A DNA stretch of 38,679 nt from Gammaproteobacteria bacterium (GTDB lineage: Bacteria > Pseudomonadota > Gammaproteobacteria > Arenicellales > Poriferihabitantaceae), in the NCBI GenBank assembly GCA_011523765.1, contig WTGA01000099.1, forward strand, positions 1-38,679, written 5' to 3'. Below the pieces are notes generated by a model. That model was given only the letters and a program-made list of their open reading frames with translations. It made no database searches and was not told the origin of the DNA. The stretch's first letter is position 1, and each line of letters opens with the position of its first letter. Shown piece by piece: positions 10,510 through 19,859 of this stretch. Made by a program: the position numbers and the translations under genes.

Positions 10510-10882
10510 TCACCACCGGACGCTGAACTCGAAGCCGAAGCGGTGCACGGGGTCGGCGTCACCGCTGCGGAAGCCGGGAGGGGATCCTCCGGGGCCCCGG
10601 AACGACCGGTGCCGGAGGCACTGCCGGATCACGGCTCCAGAGCGGCCTGCGGCCGGGGACCGGAGTCCAGGGCCTGCCCGGCGAGGGCGCCCTGCTTCCC
10701 GGCGGTGCGCGGGGCGGCGAGGCGTCCGGCGATGCTGTCCAGCGCCTGTTCCGCGGCGGTACGCCCGAACCGCGCCAGCCACGCTGCCGTCACCGATGGC
10801 GGCGCCGTTCGTCGGCATCGACAGCACCGCCTCGAAGGTTTCCGGGTCCTCGTCGTGACTGTCGTCATACCATTGCCGGATA
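10510..10882 (-). pseudogene. Relic of a Calx-beta repeat / autotransporter beta-barrel gene
   Basis: Three successive frames: DDSHDEDPETFEAVLSMPTNGAAIGDGS (Calx-beta-like end), AAWLARFGRTAAEQALDSIAGRLAAPRTAGKQGALAGQAL (pre-barrel segment), then GDADPVHRFGFEFSVRW* (aromatic barrel-end C-terminus). Confidence 0.65.
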
Positions 10883-11701
10883 TCATGGGGAGTCCGACTG
10901 GCCGAAAACCTGGGTCAGCACCAGGGCCAGGGTGGTCACCATGATCAGCACGGTCGAGATGGACGCGATGGTGGGGTCAATTTGATCCCGGAGTGCCAGA
11001 AACATGCTGCGGGTGATCGTGGAAATTTCCCCTCCGGTAATGAACAGCGCGACAATCACCTCGTCAAAAGAAACGACGAATGCCAGCAAGGCACCACTGA
11101 TCACGGAAAACCGGATCTGTGGCAGAGTGATCACCAGGAACGCTTTCACCCGGGAAGCTCCCAGGCTTCTTGCCACCAATTCCTGGTTCATGTCGTAGCT
11201 CTTCAGGCCTGCACTGATCACGATGAGGCACATCGGCAGCGCCAGCACGGAATGAGCCAGCACCAGGCCGAACATGGAGTTATTGAGATTCAGCTTTGCG
11301 TACGCGAAGAATATGCCGATGGCAATCAGGATGACCGGTACCATCATCGGCGTGATCAGAAGAATGAAGATCCATCGGGATGCTTTGAGGTTGGATACCG
11401 ACAGGCCATATGCCGCCAGGGTGGCCACCGGAGTTGTCACCACTACGGTGAGAAGCGCCGCCCTGACCGACACCCAGGTGGCGGTCATCCACTCGGGGGA
11501 CCCGAAATAATTGTCATACCACCGGACCGACCACACTCGGGGCGGGAACTCCAGGTATTGCGAATCGGAGAACGACATCGGAATGACGATGAGAGTCGGG
11601 ACCACGAGAAACATCATGATCAGTCCGGAGACGATGTACAGCCACAGTCGGCTGCCGTGGGTGATCTGAATATCCGAAACCGGTCTTGACAGCCAATTCA
11701 T
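10883..11701 (-). CDS. ABC transporter permease (spermidine/putrescine PotC-like)
   Basis: Binding-protein-dependent permease; EAA-like loop ELVARSLGASRVKAFLVITLPQIR; third gene of the operon downstream of ATPase and PotB-like permease. Confidence 0.9.
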   Translation of the reverse strand: MNWLSRPVSDIQITHGSRLWLYIVSGLIMMFLVVPTLIVIPMSFSDSQYLEFPPRVWSVRWYDNYFGSPEWMTATWVSVRAALLTVVVTTPVATLAAYGLSVSNLKASRWIFILLITPMMVPVILIAIGIFFAYAKLNLNNSMFGLVLAHSVLALPMCLIVISAGLKSYDMNQELVARSLGASRVKAFLVITLPQIRFSVISGALLAFVVSFDEVIVALFITGGEISTITRSMFLALRDQIDPTIASISTVLIMVTTLALVLTQVFGQSDSP

Positions 11702-12582
11702 GCTCCACGCTCTCCGAGAATTTTGTCAAGACGCAACAATCGGTGGGCAAGGAACAGGACAGCCAGGGTCAGTATCATCAGGACCACGCCCAATGCACTG
11801 GCTGTGCCGAAATTGAAAAACAGGTCGATCAGGGTTTCAATTTTCATGGACACCATGATTACCTTGCCGCCGCCCAGCACGGCCGGTGTGACGAAAAAGC
11901 CGAGGCAAAGGACGAAAACAACGACCATGCCTGCCAGCAGCCCGGGCAAAGACAGCGGAAAGAATACCAGCCAGAAAGCCCGCGTCGGATTCGCACCGAG
12001 GTTCGAGGCAGCCTTGACGTAGTCGGCGTTGATCGCTCGCATGGACGCGTACAAAGGCAGCACCATAAACGGCAACATGATGTGTACCATGCCCACCAGT
12101 GTTCCGTTCAGATTGTGGGCCAGTTTCAGCGGCTGGTCCCAAAGCCCGAGTTCGATCCCCCATTCGTTGACCAGCCCTTTGCGCTGCAGCACGACCAGCC
12201 AGGCATAGGTGCGAACCAGAAGAGAGGTCCAGAACGGCAACAGCACGGTAAACAAACCGATGGCCGCCCAGCGTTTCGGAAGTTGCGAGAGAAAGTAGGA
12301 AAAAGGATAGCTGATCAGCACACAGAAAACCGTGGTGAGAATGCTGACCTTGAAGGTTGTGATGAAAATTCGGGTGTAGGATTTGCTGTCGAACATCCTG
12401 GTGTAGTTGCTCAACGACAGGACACCCTCATCATTGAACAATGAAAGCCAGAACAGCCAGCCAACCGGAACCACGATGATGGCGAATACCAGTACAAGGG
12501 CCGGCAGCGACAAGCCGAACATGGCCAGCTTTTCCCGCCATTCATCCTGACGCAGTTCACGGGCGTTCAGCGCGTCAGCCAT
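11698..12582 (-). CDS. ABC transporter permease (PotB-like)
   Basis: EAA-like loop DYVKAASNLGANPTRAFWLVFFPLSLPG; ATGA overlap with the downstream permease. Confidence 0.9.
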   Translation of the reverse strand: MADALNARELRQDEWREKLAMFGLSLPALVLVFAIIVVPVGWLFWLSLFNDEGVLSLSNYTRMFDSKSYTRIFITTFKVSILTTVFCVLISYPFSYFLSQLPKRWAAIGLFTVLLPFWTSLLVRTYAWLVVLQRKGLVNEWGIELGLWDQPLKLAHNLNGTLVGMVHIMLPFMVLPLYASMRAINADYVKAASNLGANPTRAFWLVFFPLSLPGLLAGMVVVFVLCLGFFVTPAVLGGGKVIMVSMKIETLIDLFFNFGTASALGVVLMILTLAVLFLAHRLLRLDKILGERGA

Positions 12583-12603
12583 GGCAGCAGGACACTCTTG
12601 CCG

Positions 12604-13689
12604 TCATCCGGGCGCGTCTTCATTCGCTTCGGGGATCAAAACCGTTTCCTCCCAATGCAGGCCCAGAAGTACCGCCTTGCCTCTTGATGGCAGGGAGGCG
12701 ACGGTTTCGCGCTGGCTGATTCCCCGCATGGAAACATGCGTGCCACTCTCCAGCACCGCGTACGCGACAAAGCTCTCGCCCTGAAACACCACCTCTTCGA
12801 CGACGCCCGGGAAGACATTGTAGTCGGGGTTGCGGCGGTCGGGCAATATGGTCAATCTTTCGGGGCGCAGCATCAGGCTGCAGCGGCCGTCAGGCACGGC
12901 TCCGGACACCTTGAGCACCTGGCCGTCCAGCACCACATTCCCGTTGCTCCGCTTCACCGGAATCAAGGTGGACTCGCCGATGAAATTGGCCACAAACGGG
13001 GAGGCGGGATAATCGTAGATGGTGCGCGGCGAGTCACACTGTATCAGGCGGCCGTGATTGATGACCGCCACGCGGTCGGACATCGTCAATGCCTCACGTT
13101 GGTCGTGGGTGACATACACGGTGGTGATGCCCAGTTTTTCGTGCAGACGTCTCAGTTCGATCTGCATGTGGTCCCGGAGTTTCTTGTCCAGTGCCGACAG
13201 GGGTTCATCCATCAAAAGAATTCGCGGCTCGAACACGATCGCCCTGGCGAGTGCCACGCGCTGTTTCTGCCCGCCGGACAGCTGGTCGATGCGCCGGTCG
13301 CCCAATCCGTCAAGTTGCACGGTGGACAGGGCATGTTCAACCCGCTGGTGGATGTCGTCCTTCTGCACACCGCGGAGCCTGAGCGGGAATCCGATATTCC
13401 CGGCCACCGTCATGTGAGGAAACAGGGCATAATTCTGGAACACCATCCCCACATCCCGTTTGTGCGGCGGTGTTCGGATTACCTCGCGGTCCCCGAAACG
13501 CACGCTTCCGCTGTCGGGACGGGTGAATCCCGCCAGCACCATCAACAAAGTGGTTTTACCGGAACCCGACGGACCGAGCAGGGTCAGGAATTCCCCGCTT
13601 TTGATCTCAAGGTCGACATGGTCCAGCGCATGGATACGCCCGTAGGTCTTGACGACTTGCTGGATGTGGATGGGGAGCGCTTTGATCAC
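12604..13689 (-). CDS. ABC transporter ATP-binding protein (PotA-like)
   Basis: Walker A GPSGSGKTT, signature LSGGQKQRVALARA, Walker B ILLMDEPLSALD, C-terminal TOBE-like region. Confidence 0.95.
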   Translation of the reverse strand: MIKALPIHIQQVVKTYGRIHALDHVDLEIKSGEFLTLLGPSGSGKTTLLMVLAGFTRPDSGSVRFGDREVIRTPPHKRDVGMVFQNYALFPHMTVAGNIGFPLRLRGVQKDDIHQRVEHALSTVQLDGLGDRRIDQLSGGQKQRVALARAIVFEPRILLMDEPLSALDKKLRDHMQIELRRLHEKLGITTVYVTHDQREALTMSDRVAVINHGRLIQCDSPRTIYDYPASPFVANFIGESTLIPVKRSNGNVVLDGQVLKVSGAVPDGRCSLMLRPERLTILPDRRNPDYNVFPGVVEEVVFQGESFVAYAVLESGTHVSMRGISQRETVASLPSRGKAVLLGLHWEETVLIPEANEDAPG

Positions 13690-13752
13690 AATTGAATCAC
13701 CGCTGCACCGGGGAGGCCTGCAACGCGCAATACGTTACATTCGAAGACAGTA

Positions 13753-13783
13753 CACCGGAAAACCCGTGACGGGTTTTCCGGTG
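13753..13783 (-). repeat. Intercistronic hairpin, 14-bp perfect stem, 3-nt loop
   Basis: caccggaaaacccg-tga-cgggttttccggtg between the solute-binding-protein and ATPase genes; no T-tract follows on the minus strand. Confidence 0.85.
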
Positions 13784-13844
13784 CAAAGCGGAGAGGGGGA
13801 GCGACCGGGGCGATGCATCGTGACCACAGCCGCCCGGCATGTTC

Positions 13845-14891
13845 CTACTCGGTCATCATGTCCGTGTACATCTCGGATGCCATTTTCTCCCACTTGGCAT
13901 ACCATTCCTGGCTGATCGGCAGGAGCTGGGAGGCGTTGTCCGGATGTGAAGGCAGGCTTGCCGCCAGTGTTTCGTCGATCTTTCCGGTTTCGTACGCCAG
14001 GGTGTTGGTGGGCCCGTAGGTGATGTATTGCGGGATATCCGCCTGATACTCGGCTTTGCTCATCTCGGCAATCACACTCATGGCAAGGTCGGGATTCGGA
14101 GCGCCTTTTGGAATACCGAAGCAATCGTAATCCTGCAGGCCCTGGCTGTAGGTGTACTTGAGATTGCCGCCATCGGCGATCGCGACATCAAATCGACCGT
14201 TCCACCCGGTGGACAGGTCCACTTCGCCGTCTTTCATGAGCTGGGCGTGCTGGGCACCGGAGCTCCACCAGACCGCAACGTGGGGTTTTAGCTCGCGAAT
14301 CTTGTCCAAAGCGCGATTGATTCCTTCCTCGCTGTCCAGAACGCTGTACACCTCATCTGCCGGAACGCCATCCGCCATCAGTGCCGGTTCCAGCATGCCG
14401 TGCATTTTCCCGCGAATGGCACGGGTGCCCGGAAATTTTTCCGCATCCCAGAAGTCTGCCCAGCTTTGAGGACCATTGTCGCCGTAAGTATCCGTATTCC
14501 AGGCCATTACGGTCGCGAAAACGATCGTTCCGACGCAACAGGACAATTGGGTGTCGGCGACAAAATTGGAAGTGTCTATCATGGAATAGTCCAGGGGGAT
14601 GAGAATCTCTTCGGCACAACCCCGGGCTCCTCCACCGGATCCTGTGTCAATGATGTCCCAGGGTACCGAGCCGGCTGCAACCTTGGTGCGGACCTGGCCG
14701 ATCCCCTTGTAGGATTCCTCCTTGATGGTGATGCCCAGCGCTTTTTCCACCGGCTTGAACAGGGCCTTGCTCTGGGCTTCCTGATAGGAACCGCCCCATG
14801 AGGCGATCGTTACTTCATCCGCGGACACTGTTCCACCGAAAAAAATGGCACAAGCCGTCGCACCACTTAGCAATAGTTGATTGATTCGCAT
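13845..14891 (-). CDS. Extracellular solute-binding protein (PotD/PotF-like)
   Basis: Signal peptide MRINQLLLSGATACAIFFGGTVSADEVTIASWGGSYQEAQSKALFKP; first gene of the ABC operon. Confidence 0.9.
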   Translation of the reverse strand: MRINQLLLSGATACAIFFGGTVSADEVTIASWGGSYQEAQSKALFKPVEKALGITIKEESYKGIGQVRTKVAAGSVPWDIIDTGSGGGARGCAEEILIPLDYSMIDTSNFVADTQLSCCVGTIVFATVMAWNTDTYGDNGPQSWADFWDAEKFPGTRAIRGKMHGMLEPALMADGVPADEVYSVLDSEEGINRALDKIRELKPHVAVWWSSGAQHAQLMKDGEVDLSTGWNGRFDVAIADGGNLKYTYSQGLQDYDCFGIPKGAPNPDLAMSVIAEMSKAEYQADIPQYITYGPTNTLAYETGKIDETLAASLPSHPDNASQLLPISQEWYAKWEKMASEMYTDMMTE

Positions 14892-15221
14892 TTCCTCTCT
14901 TCTCTCCAAAAGTGTTATTGATTTTTGATCCTTGGAGCAATTGACCGCAATTGCGTCCAATGAACTGCACTGCGGCAATATAGAGCATTCAGCACCGGAA
15001 ATAAAGCCCCGCCGGGAATCGGGAAATCGAGCGGCAGAATCTCTTTGCACGGCCACTTCGAAGTCCACACCCGCTGTGGGGACAATGCGGGCATCGCCCG
15101 GCTGAAGACAATGCCGCGGTCATCGGCATGCCCTGCCGCAGCCAGCCCGGCCGCGATGATCACGGTTACGGAAACCCGGGGTTGCGAAGAGGGACCCGGG
15201 GCCAATCCCGGCAAGGGGAGG

Positions 15222-16412
15222 TCAAGCCTCCTCACTCATCCCACGATAAACCAGCCGGGCAAAGTGTTGCAACACGGGGTCCCAGTAAGGTGAAAGCACG
15301 CCGCCGTCGAACCCTTCCGAAGAACGCCCCGCCTGCATCCTTTCAATGATACCAATGTCTTCCCTGTTGAGATCAAGCCAGTTCTGTATCACTGCATTGC
15401 GTCCTTCGGAATACCGGTCGGCATGTGCCCCGTCACCGATGAAATACAATGCAATGGTCTCCCGGCATTGGTCGATGCCTGTCGGGGTCGCGATAAACAC
15501 ATCCACCTGGTCCGGAAAGACCTCCAGAGCGAAATTTGGAAACAGGACGAACCAGTCTCCACGGTGTCCCTTTTCTTCGGGCAAATCGGGGAAATAGGGC
15601 AGTCCCTCTCCTCTGGCAGGATCCGTTTTCCGGAATTCGTAGCCGCAAAGCAGCACATGGTCCTGGAACTCCGGTGCGGTTCTTTCCTCCATGCTGACAA
15701 ATGAGTGCAGCCAGGGATGGCAGGAAAAAACATGATAGGGTTCGATAAAATTCTCGATGGCCAGTTTCCAGTTGGCCTTGATATCAAATTCCAGGGTACT
15801 CCCGATCTGCAGGGCAGTGAAATCATATCCCGACAAGCGGTCGGTGACCGGTTTCAGGTACTGATTCAATTCCGGGGCACTGCCGTCCAGGTTCACAAAA
15901 ATCCAGTCGTGCCAGGTATCACATCGTATCTCCCGCAAATCCGCGCGATGGCAGGTTTCACGGTTGTGGTCATGTTTCCCGCCGCCGTAAAAATGCGGAC
16001 GGGCCAGCAGTTTCCCTTCGAGGCTGTAACTCCATGAATGATTGGGGCAGACCAATGGCTTGCACGATGATTGCGGTTCATTGACCAGCTTGGCTCCCCG
16101 GTGCCGGCAGACATTGTGAAACGCCCGGATCTTTCCGTCTTCACCACAGACCACCACCACGGGCCGGCCCGCGATGTCCACCGGATACCGGTCTCCCGGG
16201 TTTTTCAATTGGTGGTGAAACGCCGCAAATACCCAGGATTTCCTGAACACGGTATCCTGTTCAAGCCGGTGGAAAGCCTCGCTGGTATAGGCGGCATTGG
16301 GCAGGGCGGACCCGGTTTCGGTCGGACCATGCAATCGTGCAAGCTGTTCTTCGTCGAAAAAATCGGTTACGGAGCAGGTATCAGCCATTTCAGTCATACA
16401 GCGGGCAGGCAT
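15222..16412 (-). CDS. Rieske non-heme iron oxygenase, alpha subunit
   Basis: Rieske cluster CRHRGAKLVNEPQSSCKPLVCPNHSW; mononuclear Fe motif NWKLAIENFIEPYHVFSCHP. N-terminal start uncertain among several Met codons. Confidence 0.9.
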   Translation of the reverse strand: MPARCMTEMADTCSVTDFFDEEQLARLHGPTETGSALPNAAYTSEAFHRLEQDTVFRKSWVFAAFHHQLKNPGDRYPVDIAGRPVVVVCGEDGKIRAFHNVCRHRGAKLVNEPQSSCKPLVCPNHSWSYSLEGKLLARPHFYGGGKHDHNRETCHRADLREIRCDTWHDWIFVNLDGSAPELNQYLKPVTDRLSGYDFTALQIGSTLEFDIKANWKLAIENFIEPYHVFSCHPWLHSFVSMEERTAPEFQDHVLLCGYEFRKTDPARGEGLPYFPDLPEEKGHRGDWFVLFPNFALEVFPDQVDVFIATPTGIDQCRETIALYFIGDGAHADRYSEGRNAVIQNWLDLNREDIGIIERMQAGRSSEGFDGGVLSPYWDPVLQHFARLVYRGMSEEA

Positions 16413-16602
16413 GCCAATTGTGATTGACAGGAAAATGAAATTATGCGGATATATCCGTCATGGTGCAAACCAATGACAGTTCCTGCATTGTACATTCATT
16501 CACCGGTTAACGGGATGACGATACCGTGAATACTCCGGTGTTCAAACACCGGTTGGAACCCGTCGGACCGCGATGCGGAGGGAAAGCGGTGCAGGACAGG
16601 TT

Positions 16603-17715
16603 ATGAGAATCACCACCATCAGGGTCTACCGGATTCGGATACCGTTCCGGCCACTGGGAAGCCGGTGGGTTGGTCGAAACCGGCCACCCCATCTGGACAG
16701 CACAGTGGTTGCCCTGGAAACCGACCGGCAACTGACCGGATACGGGGAGAGTTGCCCCATTGGAGCGGTTTACCTTCCAGCGTTTGCCAGGGGGCTGAGA
16801 GCGTGCATCGGGGAAATGGCCCCGGCCCTGCTTGGGCAGGACCCCACGGATACCGGCCGAATCTATGCGATCATGAACCGGGCGTTATCCGGGCATTACT
16901 ACGCCAAGGCGGCCATCGACATCGCGTGCTGGGACCTGCTCGGGAAATTTACCGGCTTGCCGATCAGCCATTTGCTCGGCGGCCGGTTTACCCGTGAAGT
17001 GCCGGTCTATGCCTCGATTCCCCTGGATACCCCGGAAAAAATGTCGGAAACCCTGGAGTTGAAACGGCAGGATGGTTTCAGCAGGTTTCAGGTCAAAGTG
17101 GGCGGCCATCCCGTGGAGGATGTCAATCGGGTCAGGAGGCTCTTGGGGTCCGGGATGCATGCCGAAACGTTTATGGTGGATGCGAACCGCGGATGGTCCA
17201 AGGCGGACGCTTTGCGTATTCTCCGGGCACTGGGGGATGCGGACTGCTATATTGAGCAGCCCTGTGAAACTTACCGGGAATGCCTGACAGTCAGAAGGCA
17301 CTGCAACCACCCCGTGATTCTTGACGAAGTGCTGGATACCCCCCGGGACCTTGCCCGGGCCATTGAGGACGATGCACTGGATGGTATGGTGATCAAGATC
17401 ACCCATGCGGGTGGAATCACCCCGGCCAGAATTCTCAGGGATCTGTGTGCAGCGCATGGAATCAAAATGCGGCTGGAAGATACTGCCGGCACAGAATTTA
17501 CCCGTGCTGCCCAGGCACAGCTGGCTGCCGCGACGCCGCTGGACCAGCAACTGGGCTCCTATACCTTCTGTACCCCTCTGTCACCGGTGGCCCATGGTGC
17601 TCCCGAATACCGGAATGGACACCTGATCCTGAATGACGAGCCGGGGTTGGGCATCGTACCGGACCCGTCCGGCCTGGGCGATGCGCTGGCCGTTTACGGG
17701 GAAGGCAGCGGATGA
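16603..17715 (+). CDS. Enolase-superfamily (MR/MLE) enzyme, hydroxyproline-betaine-epimerase-like
   Basis: VKVGG, VDANRGW, YIEQPC, VILDE, VIKITHAGG; GYGESCPIG near N-terminus. Confidence 0.85.
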   Translation: MRITTIRVYRIRIPFRPLGSRWVGRNRPPHLDSTVVALETDRQLTGYGESCPIGAVYLPAFARGLRACIGEMAPALLGQDPTDTGRIYAIMNRALSGHYYAKAAIDIACWDLLGKFTGLPISHLLGGRFTREVPVYASIPLDTPEKMSETLELKRQDGFSRFQVKVGGHPVEDVNRVRRLLGSGMHAETFMVDANRGWSKADALRILRALGDADCYIEQPCETYRECLTVRRHCNHPVILDEVLDTPRDLARAIEDDALDGMVIKITHAGGITPARILRDLCAAHGIKMRLEDTAGTEFTRAAQAQLAAATPLDQQLGSYTFCTPLSPVAHGAPEYRNGHLILNDEPGLGIVPDPSGLGDALAVYGEGSG

Positions 17716-18824
17716 AACTGGCCGCCATCTCCGTTTACCAGGTTGACCTGCCGTTTGATCGTGGCCCCTACCGTCTGTCCGCCGGACGAACCTGGACCGG
17801 CATGGACAATACGGTTGTCCGGTTTGATACGGACTGCGGGATTGTGGGCTGGGGGGAAAGCTGTCCGTTCGGCCCGAATTATCTCGAAGCTTTTGCCGAA
17901 GGGGTCCGGGCCGGAATCCGTGAGTTGTCACCGATCCTGGTAGGGCAGGACCCATCCCAACCCAAGGTCGTCTACAACCGGATGGAGACTGCCATGCTCG
18001 GACATCCTTATGTGAAACATGCTGTGGATATGGCGTGTTGGGATATTATGGGCAAGGTGGCAGGGGTTCCCCTGTATAAACTGATGGGGGGACTCCTCAC
18101 CGAAAGGGTTCCAACGGCAGGGGGTCTTCCCATGGAGACCGGGAAACTCATGCAGGAGATGATGGCCCGGCACAGGAGAAACGGATGCACCCAGTATTCC
18201 TGCAAGGCCAGCGGAAACGCCGGACTGGACATCGAGTATATCCGGGAAGTCGGCAGCATGCTGCATCCCGGGGAAAGCATCAAATTCGATGCAAACGGCG
18301 GGTGGCGGGTGGACGAGGCCATCCGGGTCATGCGGGCCGTGACCCATTTGGACCTGTACTTTGAACAGCCCTGCACCAGCTACGAAGAATGCCGGGCGGT
18401 CTACCGGGCCTGCGGCCGGCCGGTTATTCTGGACGAATGCGCCCTGGACCTGCCGGTCATTGTCCAGGGGATCAACGAGGGGATCTGCTGCGGGCTGAAC
18501 CTGAAACTGGCGCGCGGAGGCGGCATCACGCCTTCTTTGGAGATCCGGAACGTCTGTTGTGCACTGGGGGTCCCGGTTTACATCCAGTGTACAGGCGGCA
18601 ACCAGCTGACCCAGGCCGCCATCGTCCACATGGCCCATTCGACCCCCGCGGACAGGCTGCTGTCTGTCTGGAATATTGGCGACCTGGCCAGCCTGGGCAC
18701 GGTTGAAAATCCATTACTGAAGCCGGAACAGGGACACCTGGCTGCCAATCCCGGGGCCGGGCTGGGGGTGACGCCGGATTTGGAAAGGATGGGTCCTCCG
18801 GTGTACCATTTTCACGCACCCTAG
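17712..18824 (+). CDS. Enolase-superfamily (MR/MLE) enzyme, hydroxyproline-betaine-epimerase-like paralogue
   Basis: GWGESCPFGP, SCKASGN, FDANGGW, YFEQPC, VILDE, LKLARGGGI; 4-bp ATGA overlap with the previous gene. Confidence 0.85.
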   Translation: MKLAAISVYQVDLPFDRGPYRLSAGRTWTGMDNTVVRFDTDCGIVGWGESCPFGPNYLEAFAEGVRAGIRELSPILVGQDPSQPKVVYNRMETAMLGHPYVKHAVDMACWDIMGKVAGVPLYKLMGGLLTERVPTAGGLPMETGKLMQEMMARHRRNGCTQYSCKASGNAGLDIEYIREVGSMLHPGESIKFDANGGWRVDEAIRVMRAVTHLDLYFEQPCTSYEECRAVYRACGRPVILDECALDLPVIVQGINEGICCGLNLKLARGGGITPSLEIRNVCCALGVPVYIQCTGGNQLTQAAIVHMAHSTPADRLLSVWNIGDLASLGTVENPLLKPEQGHLAANPGAGLGVTPDLERMGPPVYHFHAP

Positions 18825-18928
18825 ACCGTCTGGAAAAGGATTCCGGCATTTGCCCGTTGCGATATGATACGGGGCATCGGCCGCGATGAAACATTGATTG
18901 GAAATTCGTGAATACCACAGGGGGACGC

Positions 18929-19687
18929 ATGATTCCATCGACCACAAAACTTGATCTCGACTCATTTGACCGGGACGGGATCGTCTGGCCGATTCTGGCC
19001 ATACCCGGAGGACCGGCTTCCGGCCTCGAACGGAAGTACCGGCACTTCCAGCAGGAGATGACCCGGGTCCGGGGACGGGAGTGCCACCTGAAGCCGTACC
19101 TGGTTTCCACCTGGCTGCCCTGGCACCAGGATACCCCGTACTGGAATCTTTCCACCACCAGGGTGGTCAGCGTGTTTTTGGCAATCAGTGCAACCACCTC
19201 GGCAAACGGAGCAATGAAAGTGGTGCCGGGCAGCCACAAGTCGGGTGCGTTGGGCCAATTGAATTTCGACGGCGACCCTCACGAAGGCATTGCCCGCGGT
19301 GAACGAAAATCATCCGAAGGAAACCTGTTTTTCTATGACCATATCATGGACGTTGAGGTGGATGAGTCCCTTGCCAGGGATGTGGAACTTGAACCCGGTG
19401 AATTTTCGATCCATCATATTGAACTGCTCCATGGCGGCGGCCCGAATGAATCCGACCATGACCGCATTGGTTTTGTACTCCGGTATATTTCGGCAGATAC
19501 CTACTGCCGGTCATCAAAGGATTCGGCCATGCTGGTCCGGGGCAGCTACGCGGGAGACCATTTTGAACTGGAACCGCGGCCAGCGGAAGATTTCAGTCCC
19601 GAAGCCATGCAGGCATTGGAGCGCGCCGTGTCGTTCCCCAGTGGATTTGGTGACCGCGACATGACCACAGGGGACCTGCAGGGATAA
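18929..19687 (+). CDS. Phytanoyl-CoA dioxygenase (PhyH) family protein, apparently internally deleted
   Basis: WHQDTPYWNLS (HxD), GAMKVVPGSHKSG, distal HHIELLHGGGPNESDHDRIGFVLRY; start taken at MIPSTTK. Confidence 0.8.
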   Translation: MIPSTTKLDLDSFDRDGIVWPILAIPGGPASGLERKYRHFQQEMTRVRGRECHLKPYLVSTWLPWHQDTPYWNLSTTRVVSVFLAISATTSANGAMKVVPGSHKSGALGQLNFDGDPHEGIARGERKSSEGNLFFYDHIMDVEVDESLARDVELEPGEFSIHHIELLHGGGPNESDHDRIGFVLRYISADTYCRSSKDSAMLVRGSYAGDHFELEPRPAEDFSPEAMQALERAVSFPSGFGDRDMTTGDLQG

Positions 19688-19859
19688 TCTCCCCGACTGC
19701 CTGACCGGCAGCCCCCAATGCACGAATCGCGGGAAATGGAGGGAGCTTGCGCAGGAAGACCATAGGTGAATACAATTCATTGATGGTCCGGCCAATACTT
19801 GCTTGCCAAATGGTTGAAAAGCGGCTTCACTGTCTGCAGATGGATTGATTGGGGGATTC

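Noticed and set aside
10420-10944. Plus-strand 174-aa ORF
   Set aside because: Overlaps the minus-strand autotransporter relic and the end of the permease gene; low-complexity Pro/Arg/Ala composition.
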